This document shows, in pieces, positions 1 to 6,385 of a stretch of 64,000 nucleotides of DNA (position 1 is its first letter; each line of letters opens with the position of its first letter). The position numbers were made by a program, and so were the translations under genes. Below the pieces are notes generated by a model. That model was not told the origin of the DNA. It saw only the letters and a program-made list of their open reading frames with translations, and made no database searches. The stretch is from positions 1 to 64,000 of the IMG/VR virus record IMGVR_UViG_3300021088_000001; one strand, given 5' to 3'. Source of the stretch: a virus.

Positions 1-177
1 AATCTTTCTACAAGTTCTATTGGAAATGTGAGTAGTAATAACCCTGTGACATTACCTATCACTGGAAATTCTAGTATGACAAACACTGGAATATTAGTAG
101 CCTCTGGTGGAGATGTGTTTGTTCTCAATATTGGAAGAACTGTGAAAATCTGGCCTGATACAAGACTTTCATTCTAG
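1..177 (+). CDS. C-terminal end of a virion or tail-fibre protein (partial)
   Basis: An open frame enters from the left edge and ends at TAG 175-177, giving 58 residues. The composition is rich in Ser, Thr, Asn and Gly, with short beta-strand-like stretches (VFVLNIGRTVKIWPDTRLSF at the end), as in phage fibre or receptor-binding domains. It is followed within 11 bases by three small genes of similar composition on the same strand, so it probably belongs to a tail-fibre cluster. The start lies outside the window, so size and identity cannot be given. Confidence 0.7.
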   Translation, partial: NLSTSSIGNVSSNNPVTLPITGNSSMTNTGILVASGGDVFVLNIGRTVKIWPDTRLSF

Positions 178-187
178 GAGTATTAAA

Positions 188-478
188 ATGATTTTAATAG
201 TGCAAACTGGCTATCAGACAATTCATGCTCAGGGTGCTAACCTAGATTATGGATTCGATTGGAGCCATTGGCTAACAGGAAATGAAACTATCGTCAACTC
301 CACTTGGACATTAGACCCCGGAATCACTGGAAATAATGCCGGGTGGAATAGCACCACAAGCTACACCTTCATACAAGGAGGTACTGCTGGAACAACCTAT
401 CGCGCCACAAACACGATAACAACCAGTAAAGCTAGAGTGGATGAACGTTCATACCTGTTAGTATGTCAAATAAGATAA
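188..478 (+). CDS. Small virion-associated protein, fibre cluster
   Basis: 96 aa. AGGAG lies seven bases upstream of the ATG. The protein has a WSHWL...STWTLDPGIT pattern with many Thr and Gly residues, reminiscent of small Ig-like or beta-sandwich virion proteins that sit beside tail fibres in many phages. There is no signal peptide or membrane segment. It lies between the partial fibre gene and another small beta-rich gene, so it is probably cotranscribed with them. The function is inferred from position and composition only. Confidence 0.65.
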   Translation: MILIVQTGYQTIHAQGANLDYGFDWSHWLTGNETIVNSTWTLDPGITGNNAGWNSTTSYTFIQGGTAGTTYRATNTITTSKARVDERSYLLVCQIR

Positions 479-488
479 GGAGCCTATA

Positions 489-761
489 ATGGCAGATACA
501 AGAAGTGATGTGGCAGTTCCTGCTGGCGTATGGACGGATTTATACGCAGGCTCTACTATCACAGTTGGTACAGCAGTGGACCTCTTCAACAAGGGGTCTT
601 ACCCCGCAAACATATGTGTGAAAGCAACAATTCCATCGGGGATTTCTATTGGGATTCCTATTGAAGTAGGAGCAGGTCATAACTACTTACATGTAACAGC
701 AGGCGAGAGTGGCTTGTGGGCATATAGTGCAAGTGGAACGTCTATTTTGGTGCAGGATTAA
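489..761 (+). CDS. Small structural protein, fibre cluster
   Basis: 90 aa, preceded by AAGGAG. The sequence alternates hydrophobic and small residues, as in a compact beta-sandwich, and lacks cysteine-rich, catalytic or membrane features. It sits ten bases after the preceding gene and three bases before the next, so the three are likely translated from one message. Probably a minor virion or fibre-associated protein; no family is recognised with confidence. Confidence 0.6.
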   Translation: MADTRSDVAVPAGVWTDLYAGSTITVGTAVDLFNKGSYPANICVKATIPSGISIGIPIEVGAGHNYLHVTAGESGLWAYSASGTSILVQD

Positions 762-763
762 TC

Positions 764-1090
764 ATGTCAGTTAGACCAAATCCACCACAGCCTGCGGGAG
801 CAGGCACAGGAGATGCACTAGTTGCAAATCCACTTAATCAGTTTGCTGCTACATCATCTTCACAATTTGCAACAGTGATTAATGATGAAACAGGAACAGG
901 TAAAGTGGCATTTGCAACAGGTCCGACATTGGCAAAGGTTACTCTTACAGCAGGTACAGCCACAGCAGGTACAGCCCCATTAAAGCTAACAAGTGGTACA
1001 AATCTCACAGTCGTAGAGAATGGCACATTTGAGTATGATGGCACCCATTTGTACTTTAGCGTAGGTGGAGTGAGAAACACTTTAGTGTAA
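764..1090 (+). CDS. Mini tail-fibre protein
   Basis: 108 aa. It contains the FATGPTL motif preceded by INDETGTG, and a C-terminal GTFEYDGTHLYFS segment; both are frequent in large phage tail-fibre and appendage proteins. Here they occur in a short free-standing gene, which looks like a shortened fibre module. A 15-bp tandem repeat lies inside the gene. A bidirectional terminator follows directly, closing the rightward cluster. Confidence 0.65.
   Translation: MSVRPNPPQPAGAGTGDALVANPLNQFAATSSSQFATVINDETGTGKVAFATGPTLAKVTLTAGTATAGTAPLKLTSGTNLTVVENGTFEYDGTHLYFSVGGVRNTLV
947..976 (+). repeat. 15-bp perfect tandem duplication inside the mini-fibre gene
   Basis: ACAGCAGGTACAGCC occurs twice head to tail (947-961 and 962-976), adding five residues in frame (TAGTA-type). 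It suggests slippage in a fibre gene. Confidence 0.9.
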
Positions 1091-1096
1091 AAGAAA

Positions 1097-1130
1097 AGCC
1101 CCTATCGTGAGATAGGGGCTTTGTTGTTTC
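1097..1130. terminator. Bidirectional intrinsic terminator
   Basis: A 10-bp stem AGCCCCTATC/GATAGGGGCT with a GTGA loop (1097-1120) is followed by TTTGTTGTTT on the plus strand. On the minus strand it is followed by a TTTTCTTTT-like tract. It lies between the convergent fibre cluster and the leftward operon ending at 1129. Confidence 0.85.
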
Positions 1131-1320
1131 AGTGAAGACTTTCATACACTCTAATTTCCATTCCAACTTTATCGCACATCTTCTTACAACTTTGCATAGA
1201 TAATTCTGCAGCTTCACGAGTTTTGTACACTTGAGGTTTGCTCCCATCATCAAGGCAATTCTTCCAGCCCTTCTTTGTGAGGAATTGCACTTCCCATCCG
1301 ATTGAGTTTTTAACTAGCAT
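1129..1320 (-). CDS. Hypothetical protein
   Basis: 63 aa, last gene of the leftward operon. Its ATG overlaps the TAA of the upstream gene by one base (TAATG), indicating coupled translation. The product is basic and mixed alpha/beta in appearance, with two cysteines near the middle. No known domain is recognised. Confidence 0.6.
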   Translation of the reverse strand: MLVKNSIGWEVQFLTKKGWKNCLDDGSKPQVYKTREAAELSMQSCKKMCDKVGMEIRVYESLH

Positions 1321-1514
1321 TAGTTTCTCCCAAGTTTTGTAAATTCGTAGCGTTTGCTTTGGTACTGTGGATGATCTTTATGATTACATCCCATCTTTAC
1401 GCTCCAGTCAGTAAATTCATTATTTAGCGCAACAAGCCCACAATACGAGCAGTATTGTTTACCACCCACTCTGTGCTCGAAGCTATGCGGTTCAAATTTA
1501 TATACATCAGCCAC
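1320..1514 (-). CDS. Small putative zinc-binding protein
   Basis: 64 aa with a GTG start; GGAGG lies five bases upstream, which decides the start. A CSYCG knuckle is followed by a later Cys and His (GCNHKDH), so a single zinc site is plausible. The protein is coupled to the downstream gene through a TAATG overlap. Role unknown; the zinc site is inferred from the Cys/His pattern. Confidence 0.6.
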   Translation of the reverse strand: MADVYKFEPHSFEHRVGGKQYCSYCGLVALNNEFTDWSVKMGCNHKDHPQYQSKRYEFTKLGRN

Positions 1515-1595
1515 GATTCCTCCAAGGACATTTCAAAGTTGAGTGTAGATTACTTCCACACAGTGTGCATTGGTGGCCTGCATATAATTTGTACA

Positions 1596-2255
1596 CTAGA
1601 ATCGTACAACAAGATTAGACACTGTGCAAGCACTCCAAACTCCACCACGTGCTGTTTTTGTTCCATTCATATTAAACTCCTTCGCAATTGCATTATAACT
1701 CATTCCAGCTTCTAGCATACGCTGGACAGATGTTTTCATTCGTGTGGCAAACTCGTCAGCCTTAGCCGTATTAGCAGCTCTTCCGATTAACCCTGCTTGT
1801 GAAAGGCTTTTTGGATTTCCTAACTTCACACCTTTAGCCTTCAATACTGCAAGAGCCGCCTTAGTACGCTCACCGATAATCTTGCGTTCATGTTCTGCCA
1901 TACATGCAAAAATATGTAGTGTGAGATTTTGAACATCTTCTCCAAGCTCTGTAACAATAAACCTAACCTTAGTTTCCATCAAGTTCAAAATGAAAGCAGC
2001 ATTTCGTGACAGACGGTCCAGTTTGCTAACAACAACCGTGGCTCCAGCTTTTAGCGCCTTAGATATTGCTGCATTTAACACTGGCCGTTCAGTAAGTCCT
2101 AGTTTTCCACTAGCCACTTCTGTGACAACTTCAATAATCTTGTAGTTGTTGTCTGCTGCGAATTTTTCAATAGCTGCTTGTTGAGCTTCAAGACCATTTC
2201 CTGCTTTACCTTGATCTTCAGTCGAAACCCTCAAGTAGCATACTAGCTCTTTCAT
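1596..2255 (-). CDS. Serine site-specific recombinase (resolvase/invertase family)
   Basis: 219 aa. The N-terminal catalytic domain has YLRVSTEDQ with the nucleophilic serine near residue 11, and the SKLDRLSRN motif with the conserved arginines. The AEHERKIIGERTKAAL long helix follows, then a C-terminal helix-turn-helix region (about 175-215). The length fits small serine recombinases of the resolvase/invertase class rather than large integrases. GGAGGAATT precedes the ATG. The gene has its own minus-strand promoter at 2284-2312. In known relatives the enzyme resolves multimers or inverts DNA. Here it sits next to the fibre cluster, but no invertible segment was demonstrated. Confidence 0.88.
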   Translation of the reverse strand: MKELVCYLRVSTEDQGKAGNGLEAQQAAIEKFAADNNYKIIEVVTEVASGKLGLTERPVLNAAISKALKAGATVVVSKLDRLSRNAAFILNLMETKVRFIVTELGEDVQNLTLHIFACMAEHERKIIGERTKAALAVLKAKGVKLGNPKSLSQAGLIGRAANTAKADEFATRMKTSVQRMLEAGMSYNAIAKEFNMNGTKTARGGVWSACTVSNLVVRF

Positions 2256-2283
2256 AATTCCTCCAAATGTCTACGATGGAAGA

Positions 2284-2312
2284 ACTATATCACTATAAAA
2301 TGTAGATGTCAA
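2284..2312 (-). promoter_or_regulatory. Sigma70-type promoter for the serine recombinase
   Basis: On the minus strand TTGACA (2312-2307), a 17-nt spacer and TATAGT (2289-2284) lie about 30 bases upstream of the recombinase ATG. The -35 overlaps the end of the upstream gene. Confidence 0.75.
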
Positions 2313-2596
2313 TAGTTTATATGAATAAGCCCCTTTTTAATTAATACACCTTCGACAATCCTTTCCCACTCTGCAACTTCTGGCTTAACACAATCTGGTT
2401 GACCTGTCTTACGATCATATTCCTCCATACACCTCTTAAGCTCTTGATAATGTTCCCAATCTTTTCTACTTATTGTCATATGCCAGTCGTAATCGTCAGG
2501 AACCATTGGGGCATATGGAGGAAAAGTCGGAGAAGTCCAAGGCTGAGGCCAAATCTTCTCTCTGTAGTAATCTGTCACCATTGATACTGCACACAT
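2309..2596 (-). CDS. Hypothetical protein, aromatic-rich N-terminus
   Basis: 95 aa, with AAGGAG upstream of ATG 2596. The N-terminal half is rich in Pro, Trp and Tyr (YYREKIWPQPW), followed by a helical acidic C-terminal half. It is soluble, with no membrane segment and no catalytic motif recognised. It lies in the leftward operon starting at the 3283-3311 promoter. Confidence 0.6.
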   Translation of the reverse strand: MCAVSMVTDYYREKIWPQPWTSPTFPPYAPMVPDDYDWHMTISRKDWEHYQELKRCMEEYDRKTGQPDCVKPEVAEWERIVEGVLIKKGLIHINY

Positions 2597-2607
2597 ATAA
2601 GTCTCCT

Positions 2608-2898
2608 TTAAACAGCAATCCCCATTTCAATCTTAGCTCTCTTAGCAGCCCTAGCATTTTCAAGAATCTCAGCCCTAGTCTGACGAAGCTTGGTAGGATT
2701 ACATGAATTAGCAAGTTTTTTTAAGTTAGCCACAGAGTCTTCATTTCGCATCAAAGACACAGTGAAGACATTTGCAAATGGGCTAGACTCTCCCGGCCCT
2801 GCAGGATTAATTTCCCATCCATCTAGAATCCTGTCTGCGATCTCATTCAAGAAAGTTTCCATGTGACTTTCTACAATATCAATAAAAATAGTTTCCAT
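2608..2898 (-). CDS. Hypothetical protein
   Basis: 96 aa, mostly predicted helical, with a basic C-terminal segment (RAAKRAK). The start ATG overlaps the stop of the 55-aa gene upstream (TAATG), so translation is probably coupled. No family recognised. Confidence 0.6.
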   Translation of the reverse strand: METIFIDIVESHMETFLNEIADRILDGWEINPAGPGESSPFANVFTVSLMRNEDSVANLKKLANSCNPTKLRQTRAEILENARAAKRAKIEMGIAV

Positions 2899-3065
2899 TA
2901 TTCACCCTTAGCTGGAATAACCAGTTCCACTGGATTACTATCATGTGCAATCTCTGCCAACTCTGGAATGTCTGCTAATGTGTCAGCCACTTCCTCATTT
3001 GTCAAAATATATCCAATAGTACCATCTTCACGCACGAATTTTTTCAAGATTTCCTGTGTTCCCAT
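2898..3065 (-). CDS. Small hypothetical protein (55 aa)
   Basis: A 55-aa reading frame from ATG 3065 to TAA 2898. AAGGAGA lies eight to ten bases upstream. The product begins MGTQEILKKFVREDGTIGY and is acidic overall. Its stop overlaps the next ATG. It also overlaps the 3' end of the upstream gene by 38 bases in another frame. The ribosome-binding site and coupling support it as a real gene. Confidence 0.6.
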   Translation of the reverse strand: MGTQEILKKFVREDGTIGYILTNEEVADTLADIPELAEIAHDSNPVELVIPAKGE

Positions 3066-3249
3066 TATTCTTTTCTCCTTTTATAAAAGCTAGTACTGGA
3101 AGGTTCCAGCCCTCACCCGATTGTGTCAAACTTTCCTTAACAAGCTCTATGGCCTCTTCATGTAAGATGCAGTCATTTACATCAATCCTGCCAAGAGTTT
3201 TATCTTGTTTACGAAAATATACAGGAATTATATCACAAGATTGTCCCAT
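3028..3249 (-). CDS. Hypothetical protein, first gene of the leftward operon
   Basis: 73 aa. AAGGAGGAAA lies ahead of ATG 3249, and the gene follows the minus-strand promoter at 3283-3311. It has a possible small beta-alpha fold and a Lys/Asn-rich tail that overlaps the next gene. No known domain. Confidence 0.6.
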   Translation of the reverse strand: MGQSCDIIPVYFRKQDKTLGRIDVNDCILHEEAIELVKESLTQSGEGWNLPVLAFIKGEKNNGNTGNLEKIRA

Positions 3250-3282
3250 TGTAAAGTTTCCTCCTTTTTGTTGTATTTACAC

Positions 3283-3311
3283 ATCATACTTTATAAATAT
3301 AGATTTGTCAA
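3283..3311 (-). promoter_or_regulatory. Sigma70-type promoter of the leftward operon
   Basis: TTGACA (3311-3306), a 17-nt spacer and TATGAT (3288-3283) on the minus strand, 35 bases upstream of ATG 3249. It is back to back with the plus-strand promoter at 3325. Confidence 0.85.
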
Positions 3312-3324
3312 GCTAAATTAGTGC

Positions 3325-3353
3325 TTGACATGTACTCACATGGCTGCTATTAT
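3325..3353 (+). promoter_or_regulatory. Extended -10 promoter for the peptidase-like gene
   Basis: TTGACA at 3325-3330, a 17-nt spacer, and TATTAT at 3348-3353 preceded by TGC, giving an extended -10. The same TGCTATTAT element recurs at 4787-4795. Confidence 0.85.
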
Positions 3354-3399
3354 AACACGTATAGTTTACATGTACGCAAACTCATTAAAGGAGAACACG

Positions 3400-4752
3400 A
3401 TGCCACTTGGATTAGCGGGAACAATTATCATCCCACCACCACCACCTATGCCAGTATTACTTATCGCGCCATCTGCGCCATACAGCGTAGATATTACGTA
3501 TTACGCAAGTCCTACAGCATATCAAGGGCAAGAAGGATCTTGTGACGAGAATGCTATTTACAACATGCTGCCAATCATGGCGCGTGAGGCAGGATTCACT
3601 GTAAATGGTGTTGCAATGCAAGGCCAAACTGTTGTGACAGGTAATTATAATGACATTGACAGAAATGCATTGTATTATAATGAACGTACACACCTTGGGC
3701 CGGGATATATTAATAAAGATACTGGAAGCAACACACAAGACACATTTAATGTGATGATGCACACAGGTACATCAGATCAGAAGATTGGTTTTAAATATGA
3801 CCCAAGTAATTTATTTCTCGCGCCATCAGCAGACTCTCAGGCTCAAGCGTCGCATCAGTTGTTGACAGGCTGGACAACTTTTGATACGTGTCAGAGTCCG
3901 AGCACATTAGCAGCTATTGTGGCAACGAATCTTTACGAAGGCCATCCAGTGATGATGGACTTTATGGTGTTTGAGGGACTTGAGCGTCAGACAGCGCCAA
4001 TCGGAGATCCCACTGGCGCATGCCTTGGAAATTTACTAGGAAGACATGATGCAGAAATCAGCGGTGTAGAATTTGATTCTACAGGTAAGGCTATCTTCGA
4101 TGTGCAATCATGGCAAGCAGGAATGACATATAGGATTTATGTATCTGATATGTTGAATATCTCAAAAGATCCTAATTTTCCATCGTGGAGTCTTAACGGA
4201 CTATACACAATGGGTGGTAATGATGGATTAGATCAAATGGTAACTCAGGGGCGTGAAAAAGCAGCTAGTGATTATGTAGCAGTGTTTGGGCGTAGCGCTG
4301 ATCATGGTGGAGCTGTTTATTTTGGAGATGCTATGACCAAAGGTCTTATTACAGAGACACAAGCAATTGGCTTCATGATGGGCAGTCAAGAGTATAAAAA
4401 TCTCTACGGCAATCTCTCTGATTCAGACTTCGTAGGATTATTCTATCATAATGTGCTAGGTCGCACAGTGGATGCTGGAGGATTGGCATATTGGGACAAT
4501 GTGTTGAAGACGAGTGGGCGTGATGTTGTCATGGGCGGAATTATTGCATGTGTGCGTGATCACTCTACTGATCTCCTTGCACATCAATTCTTCACTAATG
4601 CATCTATCGTCTCACTAACTGGTGCAATCACATATCAAGATGATGGCTCACATTATGCTGCAGATGTGTTAGCTGTTCACTCTGTAACTCAGGATATTAC
4701 AACGATTGGTATAGCTGAAACAAGCCTTCATCACATCTTGTTTGGAGCTTAA
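3400..4752 (+). CDS. Papain-like cysteine peptidase fused to DUF4214
   Basis: 450 aa from ATG 3400, chosen because AAAGGAG lies eight bases upstream; the in-frame extension to 3325 would overlap the promoter. After a proline-rich N-terminus, residues about 42-53 read QGQEGSCDENA, a papain/C39-like nucleophile motif with Cys48. A GRHDAEISGV segment (His216) and a later FDVQSW segment fit the His and Asp/Asn partners. Residues about 310-420 form a DUF4214-like repeat (VLGRTVDAGGLAYW). DUF4214 is known mainly from secreted or surface proteins of bacteria. There is no signal peptide. The gene has its own promoter and sits alone upstream of the packaging genes. It may be a virion-associated or host-acting protease; this is inference. 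Confidence 0.65.
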   Translation: MPLGLAGTIIIPPPPPMPVLLIAPSAPYSVDITYYASPTAYQGQEGSCDENAIYNMLPIMAREAGFTVNGVAMQGQTVVTGNYNDIDRNALYYNERTHLGPGYINKDTGSNTQDTFNVMMHTGTSDQKIGFKYDPSNLFLAPSADSQAQASHQLLTGWTTFDTCQSPSTLAAIVATNLYEGHPVMMDFMVFEGLERQTAPIGDPTGACLGNLLGRHDAEISGVEFDSTGKAIFDVQSWQAGMTYRIYVSDMLNISKDPNFPSWSLNGLYTMGGNDGLDQMVTQGREKAASDYVAVFGRSADHGGAVYFGDAMTKGLITETQAIGFMMGSQEYKNLYGNLSDSDFVGLFYHNVLGRTVDAGGLAYWDNVLKTSGRDVVMGGIIACVRDHSTDLLAHQFFTNASIVSLTGAITYQDDGSHYAADVLAVHSVTQDITTIGIAETSLHHILFGA

Positions 4753-4766
4753 ATGAAGGCCAAAGC

Positions 4767-4795
4767 TTGACAAAATAGTCATCTCATGCTATTAT
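4767..4795 (+). promoter_or_regulatory. Extended -10 promoter
   Basis: TTGACA 4767-4772, a 17-nt spacer, and TGC followed by TATTAT 4790-4795, 21 bases before ATG 4816 (AAGGAGG between). Confidence 0.85.
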
Positions 4796-4815
4796 GTATT
4801 CTTTAAGGAGGCATA

Positions 4816-5178
4816 ATGGCTGGACCGGGGCGACCAAGATTGACGGCTGTTGTGCAGCCTGTGTTTATCAAGAAGAAGCACGAACTTGATAAAGTGCTTA
4901 AGGCTATTGAGAAAGGTAGTGTTGACGCAGTAGAACTCCTTGTGAATACAATGAACAGTGAAGTGGAGGATGAATCTCAAAAAGGGTTCATTCCTCTTAC
5001 AAGGAGACTAGAGTGCGCCCAAGCATTGCTTAATCTGCAAGTTAAAGTGGCGGATGTTATTTCTAGAGATCAGTTTGCAAGGCAGATTGCTGAAGTGAAA
5101 GTTAAAGGTTTGCCTAATAACCTAGAGATTAGTGAGAAGAGAGCTAGGATTAATTTCACTGAGATACAGGATGTGTAG
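4816..5178 (+). CDS. Possible small terminase subunit or packaging-associated protein
   Basis: 120 aa, beginning with a basic MAGPGRPRL segment followed by helical stretches. AAGGAGG precedes the ATG. The start is typical of DNA-binding small terminase subunits, and the gene is the last protein gene of comparable size before the large terminase, although the RNA unit separates them. No diagnostic motif is visible, so the assignment rests on position, size and composition. It could equally be an unrelated DNA-binding protein. Confidence 0.5.
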   Translation: MAGPGRPRLTAVVQPVFIKKKHELDKVLKAIEKGSVDAVELLVNTMNSEVEDESQKGFIPLTRRLECAQALLNLQVKVADVISRDQFARQIAEVKVKGLPNNLEISEKRARINFTEIQDV

Positions 5179-5181
5179 GGG

Positions 5182-5210
5182 TTGACAAATAAGAGTTTGT
5201 GTGTAATAAT
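5182..5210 (+). promoter_or_regulatory. Promoter of the structured RNA/tRNA unit
   Basis: TTGACA at 5182-5187 and TAATAAT around 5204-5210 (16-17-nt spacer), four bases after the preceding stop codon. No ORF starts for more than 450 bases downstream, while RNA structures begin at 5211. Confidence 0.7.
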
Positions 5211-5473
5211 GTAGATACTATGTAATGCTTGGCACTCGGTAGCATGCAGTGTGCCCCTTAGCCGAAAAGTGGGCACTGCACATAGTACTTATAAGAATTG
5301 AAGTAGTAACAACCGTGGGTGTGCAACACGTTGGGGCAGCACACATCTGAACGAGGACTAACACGGCTGATGAAGCCAAAAGGCAGAAACCCGAAAGGGT
5401 TCCGTGGAGTGATCCTACCTCGTGAATAACTGATCACCTCCCGGAACGTTGCTGATAGGTAAGCTATCAACTT
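5211..5473 (+). ncRNA. 5' module of a large structured phage RNA
   Basis: No credible ORF, but dense pairing. ACTATGT/ACATAGT (5217-5223/5280-5286) closes a three-way junction. Its arms are ATGCT/AGCAT (5225-5229/5241-5245) and GCAGTG..GCCC/GGGCACTGC (5246-5279). Their loops share TCGG/CCGA complementarity, a possible kissing contact. Next, CAACcGTG/CACGTTG (5310-5333) and TGTGC/GCACA (5320-5324/5339-5343) form an H-type pseudoknot. The hammerhead-like fold 5351-5423 and the hairpin TGATAG/CTATCA near 5452-5468 follow. The unit then runs into tRNA-Gly. Large ornate phage RNAs near tRNAs (GOLLD, ROOL) are a known precedent; membership is not shown here. Confidence 0.65.
5351..5423 (+). ncRNA. 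Hammerhead-like ribozyme candidate (type I)
   Basis: Stem I: ACGAGG/CCTCGT (5351-5356/5418-5423), an internal loop, then CACGG/CCGTG (5362-5366/5402-5406). The core CTGATGA (5367-5373) is followed by stem II GCC-AAAA-GGC, GAAA (5386-5389), stem III CCC-GAAA-GGG and T5400-T5401. All invariant hammerhead core positions are present, including the A15.1-U16.1 pair and H17 = U (a GUU triplet). Cleavage is predicted between 5401 and 5402. The deviation is an A·A at 10.1/11.1, where a G-C pair is usual; this could lower or abolish activity. The stem I internal loop and loop II could make the usual tertiary contact. Confidence 0.5.
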
Positions 5474-5481
5474 ATAATAAA

Positions 5482-5556
5482 GCAGTCTTAGCTCAATGGT
5501 GGAGCGAGTGTTTTCCAAACACAAGGACGTGATATCGGTAATCACAGGCTGCTCCA
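5482..5556 (+). tRNA. tRNA-Gly (anticodon TCC)
   Basis: A cloverleaf with acceptor GCAGTCT/AGGCTGC, D stem GCTC/GAGC, anticodon loop TTTCCAA (TCC) on an AGTGT/ACACA stem with one A·A mismatch, and T stem GTGAT/ATCAC. CCA is encoded at 5554-5556. The T loop is ATCGGTA instead of a TTCRA-type loop, so the normal T54-A58 pair is lost. It reads GGA codons, which suit this AT-rich genome. Confidence 0.75.
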
Positions 5557-5562
5557 AAGTCA

Positions 5563-5647
5563 TGCAAGTTGGCAGAGTGAATTATTGCAAAGGCTGATCC
5601 CCGGAGGCTATTGACATAGCCCGCAGGTTTGAATCCTGCACTTGCGT
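5563..5647 (+). tRNA. Class II tRNA-like gene, anticodon unclear
   Basis: Acceptor TGCAAGT/ACTTGCG (5563-5569/5640-5646), a short D stem GCA/TGC, a long variable arm GGCTAT-TGAC-ATAGCC (5606-5621), and T arm GCAGG-TTTGAAT-CCTGC (5623-5639). The long variable arm is that of Ser/Leu/Tyr-type tRNAs. The expected anticodon stem (about 5590-5606) does not pair convincingly, so no anticodon is assigned. CCA is not encoded (the sequence reads TACA). It could be a degenerate tRNA or a tRNA-like domain of the surrounding RNA. Confidence 0.55.
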
Positions 5648-5681
5648 ACAAAAATTATTAATTTTACCAAAGGAAAACAAT

Positions 5682-5900
5682 ATGATTGATCAAGCACAAT
5701 TAGACGCAGATAAGCAAGCCCTCCAAGATGCAACAGTGAAGCTGGCATCCGACCAAGCAGCATATGATGCAGCACAGCCTCATCTGACAGTGTGGCAAGA
5801 AGTAGAAGCACATGCAGTGAAATGGGGTGGAGAAGCTGAAGCAGAGTTGAAAGTTCTCGTGGCAAAAGGCCGTGAGCTTGTTGCGAAGATGTTTGCATAA
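5682..5900 (+). CDS. Small helical protein inside the RNA unit
   Basis: 72 aa with AAAGGAAAAC before ATG 5682. Almost entirely predicted alpha-helix, rich in Ala, Asp, Glu and Lys, with heptad-like spacing and no membrane segment. It lies between the tRNA-like gene and the second structured module and ends before the RNA structure starts. Codon use resembles neighbouring genes, which argues for real translation. Function unknown. Confidence 0.6.
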   Translation: MIDQAQLDADKQALQDATVKLASDQAAYDAAQPHLTVWQEVEAHAVKWGGEAEAELKVLVAKGRELVAKMFA

Positions 5901-5910
5901 AGAATTTTTG

Positions 5911-6385
5911 TCCGTTCACTAGGTTCAGTTTTCTTGGCGGATTTCTTCCCTAGTGTCAAATCGCTACAAGTATTCGGATAGGTGTAGCGCTCAAGTTAGC
6001 ACGGGAATCGGCGTACCTGAAGAGGGACCAGCAGCTAATTAAATACTTAAAGATTTGCATCTTTCCACAGACGGCTATCGTTCACGAGTGGTTACATGCA
6101 AGAGATAGGTCCACTACTACCTAGACCAGAAAGTAGAAATTTCAGTGCAAAGCTGAAATAGCAGAAACCCTTTAGAACTTAGTGTGTCGTGGGTGTGTTT
6201 CTGCATAAGACGGAGAGGGCAAGCAGCAAGGCTTGTCGGCATAGAGCATCGGTTGGCTGGCGACTATGCATGCTGAGTAGGTAAATCATAAGATAATTCG
6301 TATGGGCAATTACGGAGTAATTAATTCTGTACTAAGCATAATGTAAGTATGCGAATCTTGTGGACTGCTCAGCCTCTATTATGTG
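5911..6385 (+). ncRNA. 3' module of the large structured RNA
   Basis: About 475 bases without a credible ORF and with many paired elements: CACTAGG/CCTAGTG (5917-5955); CGCTACA/TGTAGCG (5962-5989); AAAGAT-TTGC-ATCTTT (6049-6064); interleaved CCAC/GTGG and CTATC/GATAG (6065-6108), a pseudoknot; GGACC/GGTCC (6025-6112); ATTTCAG/CTGAAAT (6139-6159); GCAGAAAC/GTTTCTGC (6161-6204); GCAAGC/GCTTGT (6219-6236); GCATAG/CTATGC (6239-6269). GCTGAG/CTCAGC (6272-6373) encloses AAGAT..TCG/CGAATCTT and two hairpins. CGTGGGTGTG (6188-6197) also occurs at 5314-5323. The module ends at an intrinsic terminator. Confidence 0.7.

Noticed and set aside
3325-3399. 25-codon N-terminal extension of the peptidase/DUF4214 gene
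   Set aside because: It would start at the -35 box of the promoter; ATG 3400 has a good ribosome-binding site.
5258-5563. Minus-strand ORF of 101 codons across the first RNA module and tRNA-Gly
   Set aside because: It is antisense to tRNA-Gly and to paired RNA elements and has no ribosome-binding site.
5608-5919. Minus-strand ORF of 103 codons opposite the small helical protein
   Set aside because: It shadows 5682-5900, which has a ribosome-binding site and the sense of the transcription unit.
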